From an uncultured Clostridium sp. (GTDB taxonomy: Bacteria > Bacillota > Clostridia > TANB77 > CAG-508): DNA of 45,865 nt. Location: positions 1 to 45,865 of the forward strand of contig CAMTJT010000014.1 of the NCBI GenBank assembly GCA_947073285.1. The letters run 5' to 3'. The notes under the pieces are model-generated. The model saw nothing but the letters and a program-made list of their open reading frames with translations, was not told the origin of the DNA and did no database searches. The position numbers were made by a program, and so were the translations under genes. Shown piece by piece: positions 45,669 through 45,865 of the stretch (positions are counted from its first letter, which is position 1; the number at the start of each line of letters is the position of its first letter).

Positions 45669-45726
45669 TCTATATTCTTCCTTTAATAGAGATTAATATA
45701 TTTTAACCTAAAAATATATCTTAGAT

Positions 45727-45755
45727 AGTATATCAGGTTTTGAATGGCTTGTCAA
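45727..45755 (-). promoter_or_regulatory. Promoter of the rpoB leader transcript
   Basis: TTGACA (45750-45755), a 17-bp spacer and TATACT (45727-45732) on the minus strand. Confidence 0.85.
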
Positions 45756-45865
45756 CAGTTTTTGCGTATTTTTATTCTTCTATTTTTTTACGTAAATTTA
45801 CAAAGTAACTTCCAAATAGTATATAAGAATATAGAAATAAACTTTACACAAAGTTAGATTTGTAA

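Larger units (their letters stand above)
45351..45865. other. Long rpoB leader region, no large gene
   Basis: It holds a consensus leftward promoter (45727-45755), a possible 11-codon leader peptide (45633-45668), an intrinsic terminator (45583-45627) and then about 230 nt of untranslated sequence before rpoB. The usual rplJ-rplL genes would lie beyond the right edge. Confidence 0.6.

Overview
The window comes from a low-GC, A+T-rich Gram-positive bacterium, most likely an uncultivated gut-type member of the Clostridia. The evidence is the Firmicutes-style gdpP-rplI-dnaB order, SMC, a SpoVD/PBP2x-type transpeptidase with PASTA domains, FtsH next to TilS, strong AGGAGG ribosome binding sites and textbook sigma-A promoters with 17-bp spacers. 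Lineage below class level cannot be read from this sequence.

Layout. 1-6.2 kb: start of an unidentified leftward gene, typA plus a small gene, then a tRNA wobble-modification pair (trmR-like methyltransferase and trhP-like U32 protein), a CmpB-family membrane protein and a DUF368 polyprenyl-phosphate transporter. 6.2-10.1 kb: tRNA-Gly(UCC) followed by a small integrated element (tyrosine integrase, excisionase, small protein, XRE regulator, a fst/par-like type I toxin-antitoxin locus and a candidate small RNA). 10.1-14.1 kb: structured intergenic repeats, an M23 peptidase, a ParE-type toxin-antitoxin pair whose toxin appears to start at AUU, and a 596-aa membrane protein of foreign base composition. 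14.3-23.2 kb: P-type Ca2+-ATPase, murE, a Nudix hydrolase, smc. 23.6-25.8 kb: a pair of SPFH (HflK/HflC-like) genes, also of foreign composition. 25.9-45.9 kb: HD-GYP protein, PBP, ftsH, tilS, dnaB, rplI, gdpP, an unknown acidic protein, rpoC and rpoB.

The central observation concerns the arginine codon CGG. I scanned all native-looking genes by hand (about 11,800 codons) and found only six in-frame CGG codons. At every one of them the conserved protein continues only if one base, the C, is skipped and the next codon GGN is read as glycine. They lie in popT/DUF368 (1), murE (2), the HD-GYP gene (1), gdpP (1) and rpoC (1). The restored glycines sit in conserved motifs: the murE P-loop, the GYP motif, and the SGARG motif at the RNA polymerase bridge helix. 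Essential genes such as rpoC and murE cannot be pseudogenes in a living cell. The sequence is therefore best explained by efficient +1 frameshifting at a hungry or unassigned CGG codon (Ty3-like out-of-frame capture of tRNA-Gly, or quadruplet CGGN decoding), unless a systematic sequencing artefact inserted the same base six times.

By contrast, three genes of different composition (the 596-aa membrane protein and the SPFH pair) contain five in-frame CGG codons that must be read straight, including an arginine in a recognisable SPFH motif. If CGG shifts obligately, these newcomers should be untranslatable. If they are made, the shift must depend on context or be regulated. Other items worth following are a modular hairpin repeat family, a promoter/leader cassette shared by smc and the type I toxin, a possible attenuator ahead of rpoBC, and a GACAGG-type repeat that supplies the last codons of smc.
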